Made by a program: the position numbers and the translations under genes | In this document: positions 7,817 through 16,666 of the stretch, piece by piece | How the letters are laid out: each line of letters begins with the position of its first letter | How positions within the stretch are numbered: position 1 is the stretch's first letter | Notes under the pieces: generated by a model | The model's input: the letters and a program-made list of their open reading frames with translations, nothing else | Databases searched by the model: none | What the model was told of the DNA's origin: nothing | Source of the DNA: Cryomorphaceae bacterium | GTDB taxonomy: Bacteria; Bacteroidota; Bacteroidia; Flavobacteriales; Schleiferiaceae | Assembly: GCA_024638285.1 (NCBI GenBank) | Contig: JAHEKP010000003.1 | Coordinates: forward strand, 1 to 57,146 | Length of the DNA stretch: 57,146 bases | Reading direction: 5' to 3'

Positions 7817-9220
7817 ATGAAAAACAAATACATCGACCTCGTTGAACAGACCTTTGACTGGCCTGCAGAGGAGTTTGAGCTGACTGAAAACGGAACGCTC
7901 GCCTGGAACGATCTTGACCTCATGCCTATTGTGAAGCAGTACGGTACGCCTTTGCGCATGACCTATTTGCCAAAAATAGACGAGAACATACAGCGCGCTA
8001 GACGCATGTTCCATGTGGCCATGGCAAAAGTGGATTACAATGCAAATTACCATTACTGCTACTGCACAAAGAGTAATCACTTTAGCTTCGTTATGGAGCG
8101 GGTTCTAGAGAATGAGGTACACTTAGAGACGTCCAGTGCTTTTGATATCAACATCGTTAAAAAAATGAAGGAAGCTGGCCGATTAAAAGACCAGCAGTAC
8201 GTCGTTTGTAACGGCTATAAAACCAAAGCATACCTGGATAACATCGCCGGGCTGATCAACAGTGGACATACGAATACCATTAACGTGATTGACCACGTCG
8301 AGGAGTTGGAAGAATTGACCTCAAGATTGACTGTGAAAGCAAAAGTGGGGATCCGCATTGCATCAGAGGAGGAACCTAAATTCGAATTTTACACTTCGCG
8401 TCTGGGCATTGGATACCGCGACATTGTTGATTTCTACAAAACAAAAATTGCGGAGAATGAAATGGCGGAGCTTAAAATGCTTCACTTCTTCATTAATACG
8501 GGCATTAAGGATACCGCATACTATTGGAATGAATTGCGCAAATGTGTCAATGTCTATATTGATTTGAAGCGTTTGTGTCCAACCCTAGATAGTCTGAATA
8601 TCGGTGGCGGATTCCCAATCCAGACGAGTCTAGGTATGGATTACGATTATGAATACATGGCTGAAGAAATCATCTCTCAGATCAAAACCATGTGTGATTT
8701 TGCGGATGTACCAGAGCCTAATATTTTCAGTGAATTTGGATCATTTACCGTGGGCGAAAGTGGGGCGAATTTCTACAGTATCCTTGGCGCAAAACAACAA
8801 AACGACCGTGAGCTTTGGTACATGATCGACAGTTCGTTCATGACCACTCTGCCGGATAGTTGGGCCATCAACAAGCGCTTCATTATGTTCCCCTTGAACA
8901 AATGGAACCGTCCATACGACCGCGTTTTACTGGGTGGATTGACGTGCGATTCGGACGATTACTACAATTCCGAACAGCACGTTAACGCGATTTTTCTTCC
9001 GCGAATGAGTGCTCAAGATGAGGAACCCCTCATGATTGGGTTCTTCAATACAGGCGCTTACCAGGAGTCGTTGTCTGGCTATGGCGGTACAAAGCACTGT
9101 TTACTTCCAGCGCCAAAGCACGTCGTTGTCGACCGCGATGAAGAGGGAAATGTGACTTCAAAGCTCTTTGCAGACGAGCAAAGCGCAGCAACTATGTTAA
9201 ATACTTTGGGTTATGAATAA
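7817..9220 (+). CDS. speA: Arginine decarboxylase-like, fold III PLP enzyme
   Basis: 467 residues, a short alanine-racemase-fold (fold III) decarboxylase of the type annotated as arginine decarboxylase in Flavobacteriia. The PLP lysine is Lys85 in CYCTKSNH and the phosphate-binding glycine loop is NIGGGFPIQ. The family decarboxylates arginine to agmatine, or related diamino acids; substrate specificity cannot be read from sequence, and carboxynorspermidine or ornithine decarboxylation are alternatives. It overlaps the deoxyhypusine synthase homologue by eight bases, so both are co-translated. It has its own strong promoter. Confidence 0.78.
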   Translation: MKNKYIDLVEQTFDWPAEEFELTENGTLAWNDLDLMPIVKQYGTPLRMTYLPKIDENIQRARRMFHVAMAKVDYNANYHYCYCTKSNHFSFVMERVLENEVHLETSSAFDINIVKKMKEAGRLKDQQYVVCNGYKTKAYLDNIAGLINSGHTNTINVIDHVEELEELTSRLTVKAKVGIRIASEEEPKFEFYTSRLGIGYRDIVDFYKTKIAENEMAELKMLHFFINTGIKDTAYYWNELRKCVNVYIDLKRLCPTLDSLNIGGGFPIQTSLGMDYDYEYMAEEIISQIKTMCDFADVPEPNIFSEFGSFTVGESGANFYSILGAKQQNDRELWYMIDSSFMTTLPDSWAINKRFIMFPLNKWNRPYDRVLLGGLTCDSDDYYNSEQHVNAIFLPRMSAQDEEPLMIGFFNTGAYQESLSGYGGTKHCLLPAPKHVVVDRDEEGNVTSKLFADEQSAATMLNTLGYE

Positions 9221-10187
9221 GGGACCAATTTCACAGTTTATGGCGCAGCACTACCGCCACTTTAATTCTGCAGCCATGGTAGATGCCGCCAAAGGATATG
9301 AGGCGCATTTGACCGCTGGCGGTAAAATGATGGTGACCCTTGCCGGTGCCATGTCCACCGCAGAATTAGGTATCTCATTAGCGGAGATGATTCGTGAAGG
9401 TAAGGTGGATATTATATCCTGTACCGGAGCAAATCTGGAGGAAGATTTGATGAATCTTGTGGCACATACGCATTACGAACGTGTTCCAGAGTATCGCGAC
9501 CTTACTGCTCAGCAAGAGCGTGATTTACTGGATAGAGGGTTGAACCGGGTGACGGATACCTGTATTCCAGAAGAGGAAGCATTTCGAAGACTACAAAGTC
9601 ATGTAGAGGACATTTGGAAAAAAGCAGAAGCTGCGGGTGAACGTTATTTTCCGCACGAATACATGTACAAGATGATCTTATCTGGAGTATTGGAACAGTA
9701 CTATGAAATTCCACCAGAACACAGCTGGATGATTGCTGCCGCTGAGCGCAACCTTCCGATTGTAGTTCCAGGTTGGGAAGACAGTACAATGGGAAATATT
9801 TTCGCTTCGTACTGCATCAAAGGTGAACTCCAAGCAAGCACTGTAAAGAACGGCATTGAATACATGATGTGGCTCGCAGATTGGTATACGCAAACCTCGA
9901 AAGAAGCGTCTATTGGATTTTTCCAAATAGGCGGTGGAATTGCGGGCGATTTCCCAATCTGTGTAGTGCCCATGTTGTATCAGGATATGGAGCTAGAAGA
10001 TACGCCGTTTTGGGGGTATTTCTGTCAAATATCAGATTCCACAACAAGCTACGGTTCGTATTCAGGTGCCGTTCCTAATGAGAAAATCACTTGGGGGAAG
10101 CTGGATGCGGACACACCAAAATTTATTGTGGAAAGTGATGCAACTATTGTTGCACCATTGATTTTTTCTTGGATATTGGGCAAGTAA
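9213..10187 (+). CDS. Deoxyhypusine synthase family protein
   Basis: 324 residues. In eukaryotes and archaea this NAD-dependent family transfers the butylamine group of spermidine to a lysine of eIF5A; bacteria lack eIF5A, and bacterial homologues are thought to make homospermidine or similar polyamines. The enzyme-intermediate lysine is conserved as Lys296 in ITWGKLD, and the NAD-contacting QIGGGIAGDFP loop (about 238-248) is intact. It overlaps the arginine decarboxylase gene, placing it in polyamine synthesis. An agmatinase gene, often found beside these two, is absent here. Confidence 0.85.
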   Translation: MNKGPISQFMAQHYRHFNSAAMVDAAKGYEAHLTAGGKMMVTLAGAMSTAELGISLAEMIREGKVDIISCTGANLEEDLMNLVAHTHYERVPEYRDLTAQQERDLLDRGLNRVTDTCIPEEEAFRRLQSHVEDIWKKAEAAGERYFPHEYMYKMILSGVLEQYYEIPPEHSWMIAAAERNLPIVVPGWEDSTMGNIFASYCIKGELQASTVKNGIEYMMWLADWYTQTSKEASIGFFQIGGGIAGDFPICVVPMLYQDMELEDTPFWGYFCQISDSTTSYGSYSGAVPNEKITWGKLDADTPKFIVESDATIVAPLIFSWILGK

Positions 10188-10300
10188 AATGAAAGTACGC
10201 GTAGTAAGGCCTGGCTTTTCTAAGTGTTTTCATTTTCAATGGATTAGTTTATAGTTGTGTTTTTTGCGTGGGCTATTTGCTCACTTAATCATCAAAGGCG

Positions 10301-10585
10301 ATGGCAAAGAAAAACGTGATCAAGGATTATAAATCCATGACACCAGACCTAATGGCGCTATTGGTCGAAGCGTACCCAGATGGTTTCGAATACGATACCA
10401 TATACTTTACGAACGCGAAAGGCGAGAAAGTTGAGGCCGTTCCAATGGAAACAGAGGATACGAAGTACCTAATCAAGGTGAGTAGTACTTTGACTAAAAA
10501 CTTCGAAGCATTCGATCTAGAGGAATTTGAAGAAAGCGTTTCTTCAGACGACGAAGATTTTGAATCGGACGACTTAGACGACTAA
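10301..10585 (+). CDS. Small acidic protein of unknown function
   Basis: 94 residues. Residues 1-65 look folded (YPDGFEYDTIYFTNAKGEKV, then a basic/hydrophobic helix), while the last 25 or so are almost entirely Asp, Glu and Ser, ending DDLDD. The layout recalls small acidic RNA polymerase- or histone-binding proteins, but no family is assigned. I believe similar proteins recur across Flavobacteriia. No signal peptide, hence cytoplasmic. It has a 113-base gap upstream and is close (20 bases) to the next gene. Confidence 0.65.
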   Translation: MAKKNVIKDYKSMTPDLMALLVEAYPDGFEYDTIYFTNAKGEKVEAVPMETEDTKYLIKVSSTLTKNFEAFDLEEFEESVSSDDEDFESDDLDD

Positions 10586-10605
10586 GTAAATTGTATTTTG
10601 GTGGT

Positions 10606-11280
10606 ATGAAAAAAACGTACCACCTACTGTTTGCTCTATTGACGTTGTGCCTTACTGGATACGGCCAATCGAAAACTGCCTTTTTGCCTGAACCGGGAGA
10701 GGGTTTTTCGTTTAATTCTGGTTTATTGTCTGTGCTCCATGCGCCAGCATCCTTTCAGTCGAACGTTCGTGCGAACAGTCAGTCGTTTCAATTCATGCGC
10801 GATAACGTCATAGGCTTAAGCCATTTCTCAATAGCCTATGGAATAGGCTACAGTGCGCAGTTTTATCACGGGAACGTTCGTATTGATGTTGCGGAAGACG
10901 GTACACAAACACTTGTAGATCTTAGCGGACGTGATTTCATTTCCAACCGCTTTGCGACGGAATATTTGGACGCTACTGTAGCGTTTCGTTACCGTGGTAA
11001 AGTCAATAGAAAGGGCAGATACAACAGGTTGTACGTCGGAGGTACTTTTGGGTACCGTACGGATGCCTATTCGTACTATAAAGACGACGTATATCAGGTC
11101 AAATACTATCAAATATCCGGATTCAACCCCATACGATACGGAGTGCATGTAAAAGCAGGAAGAGGTCCGTTGAATGCGTATGTGCATTACGGAATGAGCG
11201 CTATTGTTGTAAATGGTGCAATGCTGACGGAGTGGTCTGAAGCCCGTCCGTTAACTGTGGGATTGAGTTTTACACTCTAG
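10606..11280 (+). CDS. Secreted protein, probable small outer-membrane beta-barrel
   Basis: 224 residues from the ATG at 10606 (MKKTYHLLFALL); a TTG at 10591 is less likely. The signal peptide has a cleavage site after the GYGQ region (about residue 20). The mature part is rich in aromatic residues and glycine with alternating polar/apolar strands (for example RLYVGGTFGYRTDAYSYY) and ends in LSFTL, typical of a beta-barrel terminal strand. It is loosely like PorT-type barrels, without firm assignment. Its stop is one base from the convergent DUF2480 gene. Confidence 0.6.
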   Translation: MKKTYHLLFALLTLCLTGYGQSKTAFLPEPGEGFSFNSGLLSVLHAPASFQSNVRANSQSFQFMRDNVIGLSHFSIAYGIGYSAQFYHGNVRIDVAEDGTQTLVDLSGRDFISNRFATEYLDATVAFRYRGKVNRKGRYNRLYVGGTFGYRTDAYSYYKDDVYQVKYYQISGFNPIRYGVHVKAGRGPLNAYVHYGMSAIVVNGAMLTEWSEARPLTVGLSFTL

Positions 11281-11281
11281 A

Positions 11282-11782
11282 TTACTTTAAAGGAACGGCT
11301 GAACAAGCCTCACCGTAGCTGATTTTCTTCGCAATAGGTTTTAAATATTGGGTGGCCAAAACATAGGCGTCCTTCGGAATACGTTTATCTCCGCATCCTT
11401 TGATGATAACAGGTTTTCCGCTGTATTCCTTCCATTCGTGAAGCGTCATCCGCTCGCGAAAGAAGGCACTATAGAATCCTTCTTCATTTTCTGACCAAAT
11501 ACAGGTAAGTCCTGCCTCAGTGCATTTACTAGCCACTAAGAGTGGTGCCCATGCGGGTAGTATAGCATCAGTACTGCAAAAGAGGTGAATTACAGCACCG
11601 TCATATAGCGTAAAATCTGTGCTTTTAAGTGCATTTCTGAATTCGGTTTCACGTAGAATAAAGCCTTGTTCGAGCCATTGGCTTAGGTCCATTGCTTGCA
11701 CCGTTTTCGGGAGAAAATCTTCCAAATTAAAGGTGATCAGCGGACTTGCTGCTACTTTATTTACAATGGTACCGTCGCTCAT
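11282..11782 (-). CDS. DUF2480 family protein
   Basis: 166 residues. The motifs IVNKVAASPLITFNLEDF (start), ILRETEFR, CSTDAILPAWA and the closing KPVIIKGCGDKRIP ... YGEACSAVPL match the DUF2480 family, which is almost confined to Bacteroidota and has no known function. Three cysteine-containing conserved motifs could suggest metal binding, but that is speculative. It follows the HMG-CoA synthase gene by three bases, so the two are co-transcribed. Confidence 0.85.
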   Translation of the reverse strand: MSDGTIVNKVAASPLITFNLEDFLPKTVQAMDLSQWLEQGFILRETEFRNALKSTDFTLYDGAVIHLFCSTDAILPAWAPLLVASKCTEAGLTCIWSENEEGFYSAFFRERMTLHEWKEYSGKPVIIKGCGDKRIPKDAYVLATQYLKPIAKKISYGEACSAVPLK

Positions 11783-11785
11783 AGA

Positions 11786-13228
11786 TTAAGCTGTAAAGGT
11801 ATAGTCTCTGAAGTATTCCTGGTTCTCTTCAGTTCGTAAACCAGTAAATGTAAAACCTGATTTCTCTGGAGAAAGCGGAGCGGTGAGGCGCTCATTGTGC
11901 CAAAGCTCATAGGTTTTAAAGTCGACAGGCGAGCGGTTTTCAAGGGCATTAAACAGATCTAATTGGCCCACTTTAGACCAACCTGCCTCCACCGTACCTT
12001 GAAATACTTTTGCTTTTGAACCAGAGCCGTAACCCATGAAGCCTATAGTTTTGCCTTCAATTGCTTCACCTTTATCAGCTGCGTCGCAAAGCGTACTTAA
12101 GAGTCCCATGAAAATGGAGGCAGTATACATATTGCCTATCAAGCTAGATGCGCGCTCCGCTGGTGCTAGAGCTTTAGCCACGTATTCGCGGTAATAGTCG
12201 GATTTACTGAATGCACGTACCCATTCTTTTGCTTCGGCTTTATCAGAAGGTTGATCACTGCCCATTACGGTAACCACATCCTGCCATTTGCCATTGGCCT
12301 TCATCCAGTCCAGGTAAAAATTTACCAGCATACGTCGGCCTTGGAACGCATAGGGTAAGTGCATGACCACCTTATCCCAATCTAAAGCCGGATTAATATG
12401 TACTTTGGTCGCAAAATGTGCCAATGCCTCACGAATGCGGCTGACGTAGGCAAAGTTGCTGTATTGACCGTCAAATACGGGTTCTTCAACATAACTACGG
12501 AGCATTCTATTTCCTCCCCAAAAGCCTCCAGCTTCTGCCACCTTTGTTTCCGCCGCTTCGATAGTAAGCGGTTGGCCTAAGAGCGCTGCTGCTTCTACAA
12601 GCAGTGCTGCTTTAGTATGGGTTCTGCGCGGTTTGAAAAAATCGCGTTCGCCTTTTGTGGCCACGCCTATTTCATCCCCTAAAGAGATGATGGACGGATC
12701 CACGGAAACCACAATCGCAACAGCGCCTGCACCCTGCGTATATTCTCCAGTTGATCCTAAGTTGTATTTTGCTAAATCGGAAGCAACAATAATCGCCTTT
12801 TTCTCCGGATGTTGACGTACGTATAGACACGCGTTTTCTAAAGCATCCACTGCACCGATACACGCAAAGGTCATATCCACCGCATCTATATTGCGCAAGC
12901 AATCGGCACCATGTTGACTGGCGAGTTGTTGTTCTACTAAATCTAAGATGTAGGTTGCCGTAGGTTTGGCGCTATCCAGCGCACTTTCAGTACCTAGGTA
13001 AAGACGTCCTACAGTACTGGGGTCCAGGGGCTCATCGTTAAAAAGATTGAGTACTGCGTTGGCTCCCATTGTTGCTGCATCCTCATCGATATCTGGAAAG
13101 GACATTGAGGTCAAACCTAGACCCTTATGGAGTTTAGCGTATTCTATGTTGCGCGCCTCAGCTAGGGCTTCAATAGGTAAGTACAATTGCGGTACGTAGT
13201 AGGCAAGGGCGTCAATTCCAATCTTCAT
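11786..13228 (-). CDS. mvaS: Hydroxymethylglutaryl-CoA synthase
   Basis: 480 residues from the ATG at 13228 (MKIGIDALAYYVP); a TTG six codons earlier is less likely. A thiolase-fold enzyme that condenses acetyl-CoA with acetoacetyl-CoA to HMG-CoA, entry to the mevalonate route for isoprenoids. The nucleophilic cysteine is Cys123 in TFACIGAVDAL; the start IGIDALAYYVP and the later NYAFQGR-like HLPYAFQGRRM region are family typical. It sits after the SUF operon terminator. The polyprenyl synthase at 41.4 kb would use the downstream products. Confidence 0.92.
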   Translation of the reverse strand: MKIGIDALAYYVPQLYLPIEALAEARNIEYAKLHKGLGLTSMSFPDIDEDAATMGANAVLNLFNDEPLDPSTVGRLYLGTESALDSAKPTATYILDLVEQQLASQHGADCLRNIDAVDMTFACIGAVDALENACLYVRQHPEKKAIIVASDLAKYNLGSTGEYTQGAGAVAIVVSVDPSIISLGDEIGVATKGERDFFKPRRTHTKAALLVEAAALLGQPLTIEAAETKVAEAGGFWGGNRMLRSYVEEPVFDGQYSNFAYVSRIREALAHFATKVHINPALDWDKVVMHLPYAFQGRRMLVNFYLDWMKANGKWQDVVTVMGSDQPSDKAEAKEWVRAFSKSDYYREYVAKALAPAERASSLIGNMYTASIFMGLLSTLCDAADKGEAIEGKTIGFMGYGSGSKAKVFQGTVEAGWSKVGQLDLFNALENRSPVDFKTYELWHNERLTAPLSPEKSGFTFTGLRTEENQEYFRDYTFTA

Positions 13229-13251
13229 TTTGGCGGGTATTTTCAAATCAC

Positions 13252-13282
13252 AAAAAATCGCTCGATTCTTTGAGGAACGAGC
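13252..13282 (-). terminator. Terminator of the SUF operon
   Basis: On the minus strand GCTCG (13282-13278) pairs with CGAGC (13264-13260), extended by TTC/GAA with one bulged base, and is followed by a run of six T (about 13257-13252). It lies between sufT and mvaS, separating iron-sulfur and mevalonate transcripts. Confidence 0.6.
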
Positions 13283-13363
13283 AGCTAATTAACGAAGACA
13301 TTAACGATTTTGTGACGGTTTGGTTCGTCTTTTAAGAAAATCTTAAGAAGTGGGCGAATAGGA

Positions 13364-13696
13364 CTAAAGAATGCCCAATTCGAGCTTCGCTTCTTCACTC
13401 ATCATGCTTTTATCCCAAGGCGGGTCAAAGGTGATTTCGACTTCTACCTCACGCACGTTATCTAGTGCGCGCGATTTTTCTTTGACCTCCTCAGGCATAC
13501 TTTCAGCTACCGGACAGTTTGGAGAGGTGAGTGTCATGAGGATGTGGACATCGCGTTCCGTGCTTACCTTCACGTCATAGATTAAACCAAGCTGGTAAAT
13601 ATCTACTGGAATCTCTGGATCGAAAATGTTACACAATACACCAACGACTTCTTCGCCAATGGCTTGCATTTCTTGATGGCTTAATTCTTCGCTCAT
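13364..13696 (-). CDS. sufT: MIP18/DUF59 family Fe-S assembly protein
   Basis: 110 residues. DUF59 domain with the signature FDPEIPVDIYQLGLIYDV (about 26-43), the conserved cysteine in LTSPNCPVAESMP, and DPPWDKSMMSEEAK at the end. These proteins help iron-sulfur cluster maturation or carrier function in the cytoplasm. It is the last gene of the SUF operon, four bases after sufE, which supports the SufT assignment over a phenylacetate PaaD role. Confidence 0.9.
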   Translation of the reverse strand: MSEELSHQEMQAIGEEVVGVLCNIFDPEIPVDIYQLGLIYDVKVSTERDVHILMTLTSPNCPVAESMPEEVKEKSRALDNVREVEVEITFDPPWDKSMMSEEAKLELGIL

Positions 13697-13700
13697 ACCT

Positions 13701-14123
13701 TTAGTTTGCGCTGGAAAAGGCCAACGCGTAGAATTTCATTTGTTTAATCATACTCATCAACCCATTCGCGCGGGTAGGACTCAGATGATCCTTTAGTCCA
13801 ATATCTTCTAAGAAACCAAGATCCGCAGCTGCAATTTCTACTGCCGGTTGATTGTCAAAAACATCGATTAATATTGCGACGATACCTTTTGCGATAATGG
13901 CGTCGGCATCTGCAAAGAATCGCACTTGGTTCCCTTGCTTCTCTGCCTTAAGCCAAACCTTACTTTGGCAGCCTTGTACCAGTAAATCTTCGTTTTTATC
14001 TGCCACTTCAAAGGGGGGTAATGCTTTGCCCATCTCAATGATGTGGTTGTATTTATCCATCCATTCTTCAAAGAATTCAAATTCTTCGACGAGTAGTGCT
14101 TGTTTTTCAGTAATGGTAGGCAT
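13701..14123 (-). CDS. sufE: Cysteine desulfuration protein SufE
   Basis: 140 residues. Accepts persulfide sulfur from SufS and passes it to the SufBCD scaffold. The acceptor cysteine is in LLVQGCQSKVWL, the family hallmark, and the C-terminal GLMSMIKQMK helix is present. Six bases downstream of sufS and four upstream of sufT. Confidence 0.95.
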   Translation of the reverse strand: MPTITEKQALLVEEFEFFEEWMDKYNHIIEMGKALPPFEVADKNEDLLVQGCQSKVWLKAEKQGNQVRFFADADAIIAKGIVAILIDVFDNQPAVEIAAADLGFLEDIGLKDHLSPTRANGLMSMIKQMKFYALAFSSAN

Positions 14124-14129
14124 AGTGAT

Positions 14130-15347
14130 TTAACGTAGCATGGTTACGGCGCGTTCGAGCGCAGCCTTGAATAAATCGATTTCTTCGAAGGTGTTGTACA
14201 TCGCAAAACTTGCGCGAGCGGTTCCCGCGATGCAGAATTGGTCCATAATGGGTTGCGTACAATGCTGCCCAGTCCTAACGGCAATACCTTGTTGGTCGAG
14301 AAGCACTCCTAGATCATAGGGATGTGTACCTTCCACTAGAAAACTGAGGACACTGGCTTTGTTTGCCGCTGTTCCGATGATTCGGAAACCGTCAATGGAG
14401 GACAGTGTTTTCGTTGCATATTCCAATAGGGCGGATTCATGCGCAGCAATGGCTTCAAGCCCCACGGAATTGATGTATTTTAAAGCAGCTCCAAAACCGA
14501 TGATGCCTTCAATATGTGGGGTGCCTGCTTCAAATTTATGCGGAATAGCTGCGTAGGTGCTTTTTTCTAAGGTTACTGTGGCAATCATTTCACCGCCGCC
14601 TTGATAAGGAGGAAGCGCCTCCAATCGTTCGCGTTTACCGTAGAGCACTCCCAAGCCTGTTGGTCCATACATTTTATGCGAGGATAAAGTGAAGAAATCA
14701 ACGTCCCAATCCTGTACATCTACTTTCGCGTGCGGGCCACTTTGCGCACCGTCGACCAGGGTCCATGCACCTACCGCTTTCGCACGAGCTAAAATGGTTT
14801 TTACCGGATTGATGGTGCCCAACGCATTTGAAATGTGATTGAAGGCAACCATCGCAGTGTGTTCATCCACTAACGCATTCAACGTGGAGAGGTCTAGCTC
14901 GCCTTTATCGTTCATGGGTATGTAGCGCAATGTAGCTCCTGTCCGTTCGCAAAGCATTTGCCAAGGCACAATGTTGCTGTGGTGTTCTAAAGCGGTAATT
15001 ACCACGTTGTGGTGCGGCTCTATGACCGCTTCCATGCCGAAAGCAACGGTATTAATGCTGTCGGTGATGCCACGTGTGAAAATGATTTCGGCGACTTCTC
15101 GTGCATTAATGTGGGCACATACGTCTGCGCGTACGGCTTCCATAGCATCCGTTGAGCGTTGACTTAAGGTATGTACACCACGGTGTACGTTGGCATTGTC
15201 TTTCGTGTAATAATGAGTAATAGCTTCTATTACAGCAAGCGGCTTCTGGGCCGTCGCGGCATTGTCCAGGTATACAAGCGGTCGCCCATGAATCTGCTGG
15301 TGCAGAATGGGAAATTGCTCGCGTATGGCTTGGACGTCGTAGCTCAT
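14130..15347 (-). CDS. sufS: Cysteine desulfurase SufS
   Basis: 405 residues, group II cysteine desulfurase. PLP enzyme that removes sulfur from cysteine as an enzyme persulfide for SufE. The PLP lysine is in LSSHKMYGPTG and the active-site cysteine in RTGQHCTQPIM. The conserved YLDNAATAQKP and NANVHRGVHTLSQR stretches lie near the N-terminus. The start overlaps the sufD stop by one base. Confidence 0.97.
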   Translation of the reverse strand: MSYDVQAIREQFPILHQQIHGRPLVYLDNAATAQKPLAVIEAITHYYTKDNANVHRGVHTLSQRSTDAMEAVRADVCAHINAREVAEIIFTRGITDSINTVAFGMEAVIEPHHNVVITALEHHSNIVPWQMLCERTGATLRYIPMNDKGELDLSTLNALVDEHTAMVAFNHISNALGTINPVKTILARAKAVGAWTLVDGAQSGPHAKVDVQDWDVDFFTLSSHKMYGPTGLGVLYGKRERLEALPPYQGGGEMIATVTLEKSTYAAIPHKFEAGTPHIEGIIGFGAALKYINSVGLEAIAAHESALLEYATKTLSSIDGFRIIGTAANKASVLSFLVEGTHPYDLGVLLDQQGIAVRTGQHCTQPIMDQFCIAGTARASFAMYNTFEEIDLFKAALERAVTMLR

Positions 15348-16666
15348 TAGAGGGTAAATTCTAAATTAATGCCTAATTTCTCCGCGATGACACGATTCAA
15401 ACGCTTTTCAAGCTGTGGTATTTTGACATATTCCAACGCATCTGCGGCAAAAGCATAGGTCATTAAACCTTCGGCTTCGTGTTTCGGAATTCCTCTGGAG
15501 CGCAGGTAAAAAAGGGCATTGCGATCCAATTGGCCAATAGTACATCCATGCGAACAACGAACATCATCTGCGAAAATTTCTAACTGCGGCTTGGTATCAA
15601 CTTTCGCTTTGTCGCTCAACAAGATGTTATCATTCTGTTGGAACGCATTAGTTTTTTGCGCTTTCTGACGCACCATTACTTTTCCATTGAAAATACCGTG
15701 GCTCTTACCAAGATAGATTCCCTTGTATAATTCACGGCTGTAACAATTAGGCTCTTGGTGGTCTACGAGCGTATGATGATCTACGGTCTGTCCATCACCA
15801 ATAATAGTAATGCCATCCATATGGCTCTCAGCGTGTTCTCCGCCGGAATAAAAATGCAAGTTATTCCGAACCAATTTTCCACCGAAAGTATAGGTGCCCA
15901 CGTGTACGTTGCTTTGTTCTTTTTGCACGACATGGGTATTGTCGACCAACGTTGCCTCATCGGCATCATTCTGTACTTTGTAATAGCTGACTCTAGCGTC
16001 CCGTGCGGCGAAAACTTCACTCACAAAATTCGTAAAGCTCGGCTGGTCCCCTATGTTTTGATGACGTTCAACCAGTTGAACCTCCGCATTCTGTTCGACA
16101 ATGATCAGATTACGTACCTGTGAAAAGGCTGGGCCGTTTTCATTTGTAGTGAGGTATAGAATTTCAATAGGCTTATCCACGGTTTGGCTTGCCTTCACTC
16201 GAATGAATGCACCATCGTCGGCAAAGGCCGTGTTTAAGTCGACAAAAGTCTCACCTTTCGGCGCTGCTTTACCTAAATACTCAGCGATGGTATCGGGGTA
16301 TTTATTCAATGCCGCTGCAAAAGTACAAACGTCAAATTCCTGATGCGTTGAATCGCTCAACCAAGAACTGTATTTTCCGTTGATAAAAACCAGCTTGTAC
16401 GTGTCTAAATCACTGAGTAAATACGATTTGATATCAGCAAATGATACGGCATCGTCTCCTTTTAAAAGGATGCGGTAGTTGTGTTTTAGAACGGGCTTAA
16501 GGTTGGTGTATTTCCACTCTTCGTCCCGTGTAGTTGGAAAACCCAGGGCTTCGAAACGGTCCAGTGCTTCCTTGCGTAGATGTACTACACCAAGATTTCT
16601 ACTGCCGTTGAGCTGAGGTTCAGCTACAACAAAGGACGAGAGTAAGTCTTGCGCTAAATCTGTCAT
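15347..16666 (-). CDS. sufD: Fe-S scaffold protein SufD
   Basis: 439 residues. Beta-helix protein that pairs with SufB and SufC in the cluster scaffold. The C-terminal core motif (ADDVRCSHGCTIGQLD, then FYLRSRGIP) contains the conserved histidine used at the SufB-SufD interface. Overlaps sufC by four bases. Confidence 0.95.
   Translation of the reverse strand: MTDLAQDLLSSFVVAEPQLNGSRNLGVVHLRKEALDRFEALGFPTTRDEEWKYTNLKPVLKHNYRILLKGDDAVSFADIKSYLLSDLDTYKLVFINGKYSSWLSDSTHQEFDVCTFAAALNKYPDTIAEYLGKAAPKGETFVDLNTAFADDGAFIRVKASQTVDKPIEILYLTTNENGPAFSQVRNLIIVEQNAEVQLVERHQNIGDQPSFTNFVSEVFAARDARVSYYKVQNDADEATLVDNTHVVQKEQSNVHVGTYTFGGKLVRNNLHFYSGGEHAESHMDGITIIGDGQTVDHHTLVDHQEPNCYSRELYKGIYLGKSHGIFNGKVMVRQKAQKTNAFQQNDNILLSDKAKVDTKPQLEIFADDVRCSHGCTIGQLDRNALFYLRSRGIPKHEAEGLMTYAFAADALEYVKIPQLEKRLNRVIAEKLGINLEFTL

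Noticed and set aside
10186-10236. AAAATGAAA ... TTTCATTTT inverted repeat after the deoxyhypusine synthase gene
   Set aside because: AT-only stem with a 33-base loop and no GC core; too weak to call a terminator.
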